Source: Pedococcus sp. (GTDB lineage: Bacteria > Actinomycetota > Actinomycetes > Actinomycetales > Dermatophilaceae). Taken from it: a DNA stretch of 6,627 nt. Position 1 is the stretch's first letter, and each line of letters starts with the position of its first letter. Below are positions 1-6,627 of the stretch, piece after piece. Both the position numbers and the translations under genes were made by a program. Under the pieces are notes generated by a model. The model did no database searches. It saw only the letters and a list, made by a program, of their open reading frames with translations, and had not been told where the DNA came from. Location of the stretch: the NCBI GenBank assembly GCA_025936615.1, contig JAICSZ010000129.1:1-6627 (forward strand), in the 5' to 3' direction.

Positions 1-1
1 A

Positions 2-1276
2 GCGGCGCCCGTCTCGCGCCCGCTCTGGCGCGACCGCAGGTTCGTCACGTACTGGGTCGGCCAAGGGGTCTCCCAGTTCGGCGACCGGATCACCGAGCTC
101 GCCGTCCCGCTCATCGCGATCACCACCCTGCACGCCGGGGCCCGCACGGTCGGGCTGCTGACCGCGGCCGTCTGGGCGCCCAACCTGCTGTCGCTGTTCA
201 TCGGCACGTGGGTCGACCACCACGAGCGCAAGCGACGGCTGCTCATCCTGGCCGACGTGCTGCGCGCTGTCGTTCTCGTGACCCTGCCGTTCGCCCACTG
301 GTTCGGACTGGTCACGCTGACCCAGCTGTTCGCCGTCGCGTTGGTCGCCGGGCTCGGGCAGGTGCTCTACCAGACGTCGTACCCGAGCTTCTTCGTCGGG
401 CTGGTGCGCCGCGACCAGTACGTCGAGGCGAGCAGCCTGCTCAGCTCGACCCGTTCGGCATCGTTCGTGGCCGGCCCGGCGGTGGCGGGCGGGCTCATCC
501 AGGCGCTCACGGCGCCGGTCGCCATGGTGGTGGACGCGGTGTCCTTCCTGGTCTCGGCGGTGCTCATCGGACGTGTGCAGGTCGCGGACCTCCCGGTGGA
601 CCCGGCACCTGCCGGTGGGTTGCTGCGCCGCGCGCGCGGCGGCATGGTCCTGGTGCTGCGGCACCCATACCTGCGGTCGTCGCTGGCCTGTGCCACGACG
701 ATCAACTTCTTCAACCTCATGGTCGGGGCGCTCGTGATCCTCTACGCCAGCCGGCACCTGGGACTCTCTGCTGGGCTCATCGGCCTGGCCCTGGGCATCG
801 GGGCGACTGGTGGGCTGCTCGCAACCCTCGTGGTGGGGCGGCTGTCCCGCATCATGGGCGTCGGCCGGACCGTCGCGATGGGCGCGGTGCTGTTCTCGGC
901 ACCGTTCGCCTTCGTCCCGCTGGCGGGCGGCCCGCTGTGGGCGCGGGCCGGCGCGCTCGCCCTGGTGGAGTTCGTCTCGGCGTTCGGCGTCATGTGCTTC
1001 GACGTGCCGCTCAACGCCCTCATGACCGCAGTCACGCCAGACCCGGTCCGCAGCCGGGTTGTCGGCGCGTTCTCGACGGTCAACTACGGCATCCGCCCCG
1101 CCGGGGCCATCGTCGGTGGCCTGCTCGGCGACGCGATCGGCGTCGGCCCGACGATGGTCGTGGCCGCCATCGGTGGGACGCTCGCCTTCGTGTGGCTGCT
1201 GCCCTCGCCCATCGTTTCAACCCGGAGCATCGACGACATAGAGGTCCCGCAGGCACCCGTCGGCACGCCTACCTGA
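2..1276 (+). CDS. MFS exporter, 5'-partial
   Basis: Probable multidrug or siderophore exporter of the major facilitator superfamily, in the EntS/MFS_3-like group, located in the inner membrane. The frame is open from base 2 to a TGA at 1274-1276, giving 424 visible residues. The visible N-terminus (LWRDRRFVTYWVGQGVSQFG, residues 8-27) is typical of the start of these proteins, so only a few residues and the start codon lie outside the window. The loop between helices 2 and 3 carries the MFS signature motif A (G68, D72, then R76-K77-R78-R79). The rest alternates hydrophobic helices with short basic loops, consistent with about 12 membrane spans. GTG at 257 is an internal Val, not the start. 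Substrate cannot be told. It ends 13 bases before the converging gene on the other strand, with no clear terminator hairpin between them. Confidence 0.9.
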   Translation, partial: AAPVSRPLWRDRRFVTYWVGQGVSQFGDRITELAVPLIAITTLHAGARTVGLLTAAVWAPNLLSLFIGTWVDHHERKRRLLILADVLRAVVLVTLPFAHWFGLVTLTQLFAVALVAGLGQVLYQTSYPSFFVGLVRRDQYVEASSLLSSTRSASFVAGPAVAGGLIQALTAPVAMVVDAVSFLVSAVLIGRVQVADLPVDPAPAGGLLRRARGGMVLVLRHPYLRSSLACATTINFFNLMVGALVILYASRHLGLSAGLIGLALGIGATGGLLATLVVGRLSRIMGVGRTVAMGAVLFSAPFAFVPLAGGPLWARAGALALVEFVSAFGVMCFDVPLNALMTAVTPDPVRSRVVGAFSTVNYGIRPAGAIVGGLLGDAIGVGPTMVVAAIGGTLAFVWLLPSPIVSTRSIDDIEVPQAPVGTPT

Positions 1277-1289
1277 GCTGCGGCGCCCC

Positions 1290-2084
1290 TTAGTCCGCGA
1301 GGGCCCAGCCGCGCTCGGCGAGGGCGTCCAGAAGGAAGCGGACCGCCACCGGGCCGACCCCGTGCAAGCCCGCCAGCTGCGCCTCGGTGAGCTCGCGGAC
1401 CTGCTCCAGCGTCCAGATGCCCTCGGCCCGCAGCGCCCGGGTTGCCGGGGCGCCGATGCGGGGGAGCGGGGTGCCCGCGGGTGCGGCCTGACGGTCCCGT
1501 CGCGGAGCGCCGGCCTCGGCGTCGACGACGGCAACCCCGCGTGGTGACAGGCGGTAGCCGATGTCGAGTGACTCGGTGAGGCCCAGCTCCTTGAGCTTGC
1601 GCACGTCCCGCTTGAAGCTCGGGGTGTCACGGCCCAGCTCGGCGGCGAGCTCCGGCGCCCGCACCGTGGGGGAGCGGTCGATGATGCCGAGCGTCGCCCG
1701 GGTCCAGGGACCGATGGCCGAGGCAGCATCGAGCCGGTCGAGTCGCCCACGGATCGCGACGACCTCCTCGGGTGTGGGCACGGCGGCGCGCAGCGCCTCA
1801 CGGGGGTCAGCGCCCGCGAAGCGGAGACCGACCCGCCACACCGGCCTGTCTGCCTTGGCCTCGAGCAGCTGGCGCAGCTGGGCGACCGACGCGGCGCCGG
1901 CCCGCTTCGCCTGCGCCGCCGTGATCCGCGACGCGGCCACCTGCTCCACGCTGGTCACCTCGAGCAGGCCCACGCGTGTCCGGAGCCGCGTCCCGACGAG
2001 GACCCTCGGGCGGTCCCACCGCCGAAAGGCCAGGTCGACGTCCCCGGCCTTGATCGCGGCCAGGGTGTCCGGGCGGATCATCAT
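1290..2084 (-). CDS. ASCH-wHTH-HhH nucleic-acid-binding protein
   Basis: A 264-residue soluble protein of unknown function. Three regions can be seen. Residues 1-95 look like an ASCH/PUA-type fold (MMIRPDTLAAIKAGDVDLAF, then basic RRWDRPRV and the strand LLEVTSVEQV), a fold linked to RNA or modified-nucleotide binding. Residues about 125-190 resemble a winged helix, with a recognition-helix-like stretch (TPSFKRDVRKLKELGLTES) and a wing before RLSPRGVAVV. Residues about 205-260 form a helix-hairpin-helix repeat containing LHGVGPVAVRFLLDAL. The combination suggests a DNA- or RNA-binding regulator or repair accessory; no catalytic motif is seen. The start is ATG at 2084 (a second ATG follows at once). 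TAGGTT lies six bases upstream of it, suggesting a leaderless mRNA. It is divergent from the leuA leader and convergent with the MFS gene. The domain calls are by eye. Confidence 0.85.
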   Translation of the reverse strand: MMIRPDTLAAIKAGDVDLAFRRWDRPRVLVGTRLRTRVGLLEVTSVEQVAASRITAAQAKRAGAASVAQLRQLLEAKADRPVWRVGLRFAGADPREALRAAVPTPEEVVAIRGRLDRLDAASAIGPWTRATLGIIDRSPTVRAPELAAELGRDTPSFKRDVRKLKELGLTESLDIGYRLSPRGVAVVDAEAGAPRRDRQAAPAGTPLPRIGAPATRALRAEGIWTLEQVRELTEAQLAGLHGVGPVAVRFLLDALAERGWALAD

Positions 2085-2096
2085 GCCGGCAACCTA
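2085..2096 (-). promoter_or_regulatory. Leaderless -10 box for the ASCH-like gene
   Basis: On the minus strand TAGGTT (2096-2091) fits the actinobacterial -10 consensus TANNNT and is followed by exactly six bases (2090-2085) and the ATG at 2084. That spacing would place the transcription start on the ATG itself. No convincing -35 is seen; the -35 region falls in the hairpin repeat at 2113-2145. A weak Shine-Dalgarno reading of GGTAGG overlaps the same bases, so leadered translation is not excluded. Confidence 0.55.
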
Positions 2097-2112
2097 CCCG
2101 CGGGTCGGGTCT

Positions 2113-2151
2113 GTGCCAGTACCGGAACTCCGGTAGTTCGGGCACCAACAG
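2113..2151. repeat. Hairpin repeat, copy 1
   Basis: Imperfect palindrome. The inner arms ACCGGA (2121-2126) and TCCGGT (2129-2134) are perfectly complementary around two bases. The outer arms GTGCC (2113-2117) and GGCAC (2141-2145) are also complementary, with unequal bulges between. Read on the minus strand it begins CTGTTGGTGCC (2151-2141) and continues with AACT and CCGG blocks, matching the start and general plan of the hairpin at 4134-4174 on the plus strand. It sits just upstream of the minus-strand gene, so it is not in a terminator position for any gene here. A dispersed REP-like element or an operator are both possible. Confidence 0.6.
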
Positions 2152-2207
2152 CCGAAGGGGCGGGCGGGTGCCGGGCGTCCCGGATGGTGGGCGGCTGGGA
2201 CCGGACG

Positions 2208-2244
2208 TTGGACGTATGCCGTGTGCGCGGCATACCCTCGACGC
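2208..2244 (+). promoter_or_regulatory. leuL-leuA promoter with embedded inverted repeat
   Basis: The -35-like TTGGAC (2208-2213) and -10-like TACCCT (2233-2238) are 19 bases apart. The -10 box is followed by six bases and the GTG of the leader peptide at 2245, so the transcript is predicted to begin on that GTG. A perfect inverted repeat fills the spacer: GTATGCCG (2214-2221) and CGGCATAC (2228-2235) around six bases, with its right arm running into the -10 box. A dimeric repressor bound there would block the promoter; that role is an inference from position. Confidence 0.65.
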
Positions 2245-2280
2245 GTGCGTTCCACGCGCCTCCTCCTTCGCCGCCGCGGC

Positions 2281-2289
<9 letters not shown>
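2245..2289 (+). CDS. leuL: Leucine leader peptide of leuA
   Basis: A 14-codon open frame starting GTG at 2245 and ending TGA at 2287-2289, read as MRSTRLLLRRRGGA. Three consecutive leucine codons (CTC CTC CTT, 2260-2268) followed by three arginines are the mark of an attenuator leader peptide: ribosomes stall there when charged Leu-tRNA is scarce. It lies 88 bases upstream of leuA, the first committed step of leucine synthesis, which is where such a peptide is expected. No Shine-Dalgarno is present, but the -10 box TACCCT ends six bases before the GTG, so translation from a leaderless mRNA is likely. Folding segments begin over its last codons and stop codon. Conserved RNA elements upstream of leuA have been described in Actinobacteria (the LEU element); I assign this as a member by position and peptide, not by alignment. 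Confidence 0.75.
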
Positions 2290-4123
<1,834 letters not shown>

Positions 4124-4133
4124 CCTCGCCTGC

Positions 4134-4174
4134 CTGTTGGTGCCGAAACTTCCCGGTTCCCGGAACTTTCGGCA
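4134..4174 (+). repeat. Hairpin repeat, copy 2 / possible leuA terminator
   Basis: TGCCGAAACTTCC (4141-4153) and GGAACTTTCGGCA (4162-4174) form a 13-bp stem with one mismatch and an 8-base loop. It begins 18 bases after the leuA stop, so it could act as a terminator, although no T-run follows. It starts CTGTTGGTGCC (4134-4144), identical to the minus-strand start of copy 1 at 2151-2141, and the two share AACT and CCGG blocks. They therefore flank the leuA unit in opposite orientation. The copy before leuA is not in a terminator position, which favours a dispersed repeat family over a simple terminator. Confidence 0.6.
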
Positions 4175-4214
4175 GCGACTCCACGGGCAGGCGAAGCGAG
4201 CGAGTGGTCCTGAC

Positions 4215-4226
4215 TAGGCTCAGGCC
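4215..4226 (+). promoter_or_regulatory. Leaderless -10 box for the thiolase gene
   Basis: TAGGCT (4215-4220) fits TANNNT and is followed by six bases and the ATG at 4227, predicting a transcript that starts on the ATG. No ribosome-binding site other than the weak AGG inside this stretch is seen. No good -35 is found at 17-19 bases upstream. Confidence 0.6.
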
Positions 4227-5444
4227 ATGCCTTCTGGTGATCGCACCCGACGCGACGTGTACGTCTACGACGCGGTGCGGACGCCCTTCGGGAGGTATGC
4301 CGGCGCGCTGGCGGGGGAGCGTCCTGACGACCTCGCGGCAGTGGTCCTGCGTGCCATCCTGGAGCGGTCTCCCGGCCTCGACCCGGCCCGGGTCGACGAG
4401 GTGGTGCTGGGCAACGCCAACGGCGCCGGCGAGGAGAACCGCAATGTCGGCCGGATGGCAGCGCTGCTGGCCGGCCTGCCCACCTCGGTGCCCGGGTCGA
4501 CCGTCAACCGCCTGTGCGGGTCGAGCCTCGACGCCGCCATGTCCGGCTCGCGCATGGTCGAGGTGGGAGACGCCGAGCTCGTCCTGGTCGGCGGCGTCGA
4601 GTCGATGTCGCGCGCTCCCTGGGTGCTGCCCAAGACCGAGCGTCCGTACCCCGCCGGCGACTCCGCCCTGGTGTCGACCACTCTGGGCTGGCGGCTGGTC
4701 AACCCGCAGATGGACGACGCCTGGACGGTCTCGCTCGGTGAGGCCACCGAGCAGCTGCGCGAACGTGAGGGCATCACGCGGCAGCGGCAGGACGAGTTCG
4801 CCCTGCGCTCGCACCACAGTGCGGCGGCTGCGTGGGCGGACGGGTTCTACGACGACCTCGTCGTGGCGGTGCCCGGTGTCGAGCTGGCCCGCGACGAGTC
4901 GATCCGCCAGGACACCAGCCTCGAGCGGCTGGCCGGCCTCAAGCCGGTGTTCCGCAAGGACGGCACGGTCACGGCCGGCAGCTCCTCACCCTTGAACGAC
5001 GGCGCCTCCGCGGCGCTGATCGGTTCACCCCGTGCCGCGGAGCTCCTCGGACGAGACCCGCAGGCGCGCATCGCAGGGCGCGGCGCCTTCGCCCTCGAGC
5101 CGCAGTACTTCGGCTTCGCACCCGTCGAGGCGGCGAACCGCGCGCTGGAGCGGGCGGGGGTCGGCTGGGACCAGGTGGGTGCGGTGGAGCTCAACGAGGC
5201 GTTCGCCGCCCAGTCACTGGCGTGCATCGACGCGTGGAAGGTCGACCCCGACATCGTCAACGCCAAGGGGGGAGCCATCGCCATCGGACATCCCCTGGGC
5301 GCGTCCGGCACCCGGATCCTCGGAACGCTGGCCAAGCGGCTCCGGGTATCCGGCGAGCGGTGGGGCGTCGCGGCCATCTGCATCGGCGTCGGCCAGGGCC
5401 TCGCCGTCGTGCTCGAGAACGTCAGCGCACGCCCCGCGGCCTGA
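4227..5444 (+). CDS. Thiolase (acetyl-CoA acyltransferase)
   Basis: A 405-residue thiolase, full length for the family. It would cleave a 3-oxoacyl-CoA with CoA to acetyl-CoA and a shortened acyl-CoA, or run the reverse condensation. The nucleophile is C97 in VNRLCGSSLDA. The second active-site block is NEAF (323-326), the third GGAIAIGHPLGASG with H355, and the acid/base cysteine is C385 in CIGVGQG. GNANGAGEENRNVGRMAALLAGLP (62-85) and GGVESMSRAPWVL resemble PcaF/PaaJ 3-oxoadipyl-CoA thiolases, but no pca or paa genes adjoin it, so a general beta-oxidation or acetoacetyl-CoA role is equally open. The start is ATG 4227, just after a -10 box. Its last 23 bases overlap the alkB 3' end on the other strand. 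One tyrosine (codon 24) is the rare TAT, inside the octamer GGTATGCC. Confidence 0.93.
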   Translation: MPSGDRTRRDVYVYDAVRTPFGRYAGALAGERPDDLAAVVLRAILERSPGLDPARVDEVVLGNANGAGEENRNVGRMAALLAGLPTSVPGSTVNRLCGSSLDAAMSGSRMVEVGDAELVLVGGVESMSRAPWVLPKTERPYPAGDSALVSTTLGWRLVNPQMDDAWTVSLGEATEQLREREGITRQRQDEFALRSHHSAAAAWADGFYDDLVVAVPGVELARDESIRQDTSLERLAGLKPVFRKDGTVTAGSSSPLNDGASAALIGSPRAAELLGRDPQARIAGRGAFALEPQYFGFAPVEAANRALERAGVGWDQVGAVELNEAFAAQSLACIDAWKVDPDIVNAKGGAIAIGHPLGASGTRILGTLAKRLRVSGERWGVAAICIGVGQGLAVVLENVSARPAA

Positions 5445-6051
5445 ACTGGATCGAGATCCTGGGCCCGACTGCGTGGCTGGTCTTGGGGATGCAGTGGTCC
5501 CAGGTGCGCTGGCACGAGCCACCCATCACCACGAGGTCGCCGTGGCCGAGGGAGAACCCGAGCGACTCCCCGCCGCCCCGCGGACGGAGCATCAGCGAGC
5601 GCGCCGAGCCGATCGACAGGATCGCGACCATGGTGTCGAGGTTGCGGGCCCGGCCGATGCGGTCGCCGTGCCAGGCGACGGAGTCGCGACCGTCGCGGTA
5701 GAGGCACATGCCGGCGGTCACGAACCGCTCACCCAGCTCCGCGGCATACCAGTCGCTGAGCCCTTCACGAGCCTGGGTGAGGACGGGGTGGGGCAGCGGC
5801 TCGTCCTCGCCGTAGAACTTGAGCAGGCGAGGAACGTCCACCATGCGCTCGTACATCTCACGCCGCTCTGCGTGCCACGGCACGTCGTGGTGGAGCGCGT
5901 CGAAGAGCGCCTCGGCACCGGCGAGCCAGCCGGGCCGGTAGTCGACCCAGGCGCCACGGCGCAGCGACGTGCGCTGCAACCCGGAGCCGACGGGGCGCAA
6001 CTCGATCTGGTCAGCGGTGTCGAGCAGGGACCCCTGCAGCGCGAAGGCCAT
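5422..6051 (-). CDS. alkB: AlkB-like Fe(II)/2-oxoglutarate dioxygenase
   Basis: A 209-residue AlkB family enzyme, expected to remove alkyl groups from N1-methyladenine or N3-methylcytosine in DNA or RNA by oxidative demethylation. YRDGRDSVAWHGDRIG (118-133) holds the iron ligands H128 and D130 (HxD), and H186 in WDHCIPK is the third. R198-I-S-I-Q-F-R204 matches the E. coli RxNxxxR 2-oxoglutarate-binding motif in spacing, with Asn replaced by Ser at 200. LMLRPRGGGESLGFSLGHGDLVVM is the expected beta-strand core. The start is taken as the ATG at 6051 (MAFALQGSLL): TATGCT ends six bases upstream of it, and the frame further upstream is shadow of the next gene. A palindrome like a LexA box lies over the -35 region. 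It overlaps the converging thiolase by 23 bases. A tyrosine TAT codon (residue 102) again lies in GGTATGCC. Confidence 0.92.
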   Translation of the reverse strand: MAFALQGSLLDTADQIELRPVGSGLQRTSLRRGAWVDYRPGWLAGAEALFDALHHDVPWHAERREMYERMVDVPRLLKFYGEDEPLPHPVLTQAREGLSDWYAAELGERFVTAGMCLYRDGRDSVAWHGDRIGRARNLDTMVAILSIGSARSLMLRPRGGGESLGFSLGHGDLVVMGGSCQRTWDHCIPKTSHAVGPRISIQFRPRGVR

Positions 6052-6087
6052 GCCCGCAGCATACGCCGCCTTCGAACACCTGTTCCA
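6052..6087 (-). promoter_or_regulatory. alkB promoter with SOS-box-like palindrome
   Basis: On the minus strand TATGCT (6063-6058) fits TANNNT and stands six bases before the ATG at 6051, so a leaderless transcript is likely. Bases 6072-6087 on the plus strand read TCGAACACCTGTTCCA, which agrees with the actinobacterial LexA box TCGAAC-N4-GTTCGA at all but one of its 12 defined positions. The core GAACA-CC-TGTTC (6074-6085) is a perfect palindrome. It covers positions about -21 to -36 and would include the -35 hexamer (GGAACA, 17 bases from the -10), so LexA binding there would repress. Binding itself is inferred. Confidence 0.6.
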
Positions 6088-6107
6088 TGCCGTGGGCCGC
6101 GGGTCGG

Positions 6108-6332
6108 CTACTTCGCGGCGGTCCAGTGGAACTGTAGGGAGGCTGCGGTGTGGTCGGAGGCGGCCGAGGTCATGGAGCCGACGTGCCCCGCGTAGTCGCA
6201 GTAGACGGTCGAGGGGGAAGGTGCCGTCGACGTGGGAGTGGCGCTCGCCGGCAGGGAGACCGCGGTCGCCAGGGCAACGAGGACTGCCGAACCCACACCC
6301 AACAGGGCGCCGGTGCGTGCTGAGCGCCGCAT
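6108..6332 (-). CDS. Small secreted protein, unknown function
   Basis: A 74-residue protein I do not recognise. The N-terminus MRRSARTG is basic, residues about 9-27 are hydrophobic (LLGVGSAVLVALATAVSL), and PASA ends at residue 31 with an A-x-A cleavage site: a standard Sec signal peptide. The mature part, about 43 residues, begins with a Thr/Ser/Pro-rich stretch (TPTSTAPSPST) and contains one cysteine (C45 in VYCDYAGH); there is no lipobox. The start is ATG 6332, with GGAGGT (minus strand, 6344-6339) six bases upstream, the best ribosome-binding site in the window. The frame stays open upstream but has no such site. It ends 56 bases before alkB, which has its own promoter. Secretion is well supported; function is not. 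Confidence 0.72.
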   Translation of the reverse strand: MRRSARTGALLGVGSAVLVALATAVSLPASATPTSTAPSPSTVYCDYAGHVGSMTSAASDHTAASLQFHWTAAK

Positions 6333-6338
6333 GTGCCG

Positions 6339-6344
6339 ACCTCC
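6339..6344 (-). promoter_or_regulatory. Strong Shine-Dalgarno for the secreted protein
   Basis: The plus-strand bases acctcc give GGAGGT on the minus strand, six bases before the ATG at 6332. This decides the start of the 74-residue protein and contrasts with the leaderless starts of the neighbouring genes. Confidence 0.8.
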
Positions 6345-6375
6345 GAACGGGCTCTTTTGAATGGACGCCCCACAC

Positions 6376-6400
6376 CGCGCCGCTACCAGAGGGCGGCGCG
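6376..6400. repeat. GC-rich inverted repeat between divergent genes
   Basis: CGCGCCGC (6376-6383) and GCGGCGCG (6393-6400) are perfectly complementary over 8 bp around a 9-base spacer, in the gap between the secreted-protein gene and recO. No T-run follows in either direction and no gene ends here, so it is not a terminator. In DNA this rich in G and C it may be chance. Confidence 0.35.
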
Positions 6401-6446
6401 TGCGCTGGTGGCCGCGCGGCATACCGGCAAACCCGGCGTGACTTGA

Positions 6447-6458
6447 GACAATGACCCC
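6447..6458 (+). promoter_or_regulatory. Possible leaderless -10 box for recO
   Basis: GACAAT (6447-6452) keeps the A at position 2 and the T at position 6 of TANNNT and stands six bases before the recO ATG, the same geometry as the other promoters in the window. The first T is missing and no -35 is clear. There is no Shine-Dalgarno in this stretch. Confidence 0.4.
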
Positions 6459-6627
6459 ATGCCGTTGTACCGCGACGAGGGCATCGTCCTGCGCACCCAC
6501 AAGCTGGGCGAGGCCGACCGCATCGTCACCCTGCTCACCCGCCGACTGGGCAAGGTCCGGGTCGTGGGCAAGGGCGTGCGCCGCACCAAGAGCCGGTTCG
6601 GGGCGCGGCTCGAGCCGGGCATGCACG
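6459..6627 (+). CDS. recO: DNA repair protein RecO, 3'-partial
   Basis: The first 56 codons of RecO, which runs off the right end. RecO helps RecF and RecR load RecA onto gaps coated with single-strand binding protein. The visible part is the N-terminal OB-fold: [20 protein letters not shown] (residues 1-20), then [22 protein letters not shown] and [11 protein letters not shown], closely matching actinobacterial RecO starts. The basic strand and loop ([11 protein letters not shown]) would bind DNA. The start is ATG 6459; the ATG at 6451 is in another frame. Transcription probably comes from the gap after 6332, perhaps leaderless. The neighbour alkB is also a repair gene but lies on the other strand with its own promoter. 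Confidence 0.93.
   Translation, partial: MPLYRDEGIVLRTHKLGEADRIVTLLTRRLGKVRVVGKGVRRTKSRFGARLEPGMH

Noticed and set aside
208..1293. 361-codon plus-strand frame over the MFS gene
   Set aside because: The Arg/Gly/Pro-rich product lacks the hydrophobic helices seen in the overlapping MFS frame, which is open from the window edge.
2125..2139. GAAC-N7-GTTC inside hairpin copy 1 as a LexA site
   Set aside because: LexA boxes need a 4-base spacer between GAAC and GTTC; here it is 7, and the arms belong to the larger hairpin.
5888..5899. GTGCCACGGCAC-like short palindrome inside alkB
   Set aside because: It lies within coding sequence, has short arms, and does not share the CTGTTGGTGCC start of the two hairpin repeats.
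6052..6375. N-terminal extension of AlkB to an ATG at 6375
   Set aside because: The added residues run antisense-free but out of frame through the secreted-protein gene and do not resemble AlkB; the -10 box, SOS-like site and protein start all point to ATG 6051.

Overview
The window is high-GC DNA with codons ending almost always in G or C. About 37 tyrosine codons can be read and all but two are TAC. The gene set (a long actinobacterial-type leuA with a leucine-rich leader peptide, an actinobacterial-type recO, and TANNNT -10 boxes placed for leaderless mRNAs) points to an actinobacterium. A member of the Micrococcales near the Intrasporangiaceae is my best guess, from general resemblance rather than a search.

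Layout, left to right. (1) <2-1276 (+): an MFS drug/siderophore-type exporter missing only its first residues. (2) 1290-2084 (-): a predicted nucleic-acid-binding protein with an ASCH-like N-terminus, a winged helix and a C-terminal helix-hairpin-helix; it converges on the exporter with a 13-base gap. (3) 2085-2377: a divergent control region. It holds a hairpin repeat, a leaderless promoter with a perfect inverted repeat between its -35 and -10, a 14-codon leader peptide with three consecutive Leu codons, and mutually exclusive hairpins. (4) 2378-4123 (+): leuA, 2-isopropylmalate synthase. (5) 4124-4226: a second hairpin copy related to the one before leuA, then a leaderless promoter. (6) 4227-5444 (+): a complete thiolase with all catalytic residues. 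(7) 5422-6051 (-): an AlkB-type Fe(II)/2-oxoglutarate dioxygenase, overlapping the thiolase tail to tail by 23 bases, with a LexA/SOS-box-like palindrome across its -35 region. (8) 6108-6332 (-): a 74-residue secreted protein of unknown function. (9) 6459->6627 (+): the start of recO.

Functionally this looks like ordinary chromosome: leucine biosynthesis with attenuation-type control, fatty or aromatic acyl-CoA cleavage, alkylation repair, recombinational repair and an exporter. It carries no mobile element, CRISPR array, tRNA or rRNA that I can see. The most interesting content is regulatory: the leuA leader, the putative SOS box on alkB, a repeated promoter-to-start geometry (TANNNT, six bases, start codon) at four genes with a weaker fifth, two related hairpin repeats flanking leuA, and the octamer GGTATGCC, which occurs four times and accounts for the only two TAT codons seen.
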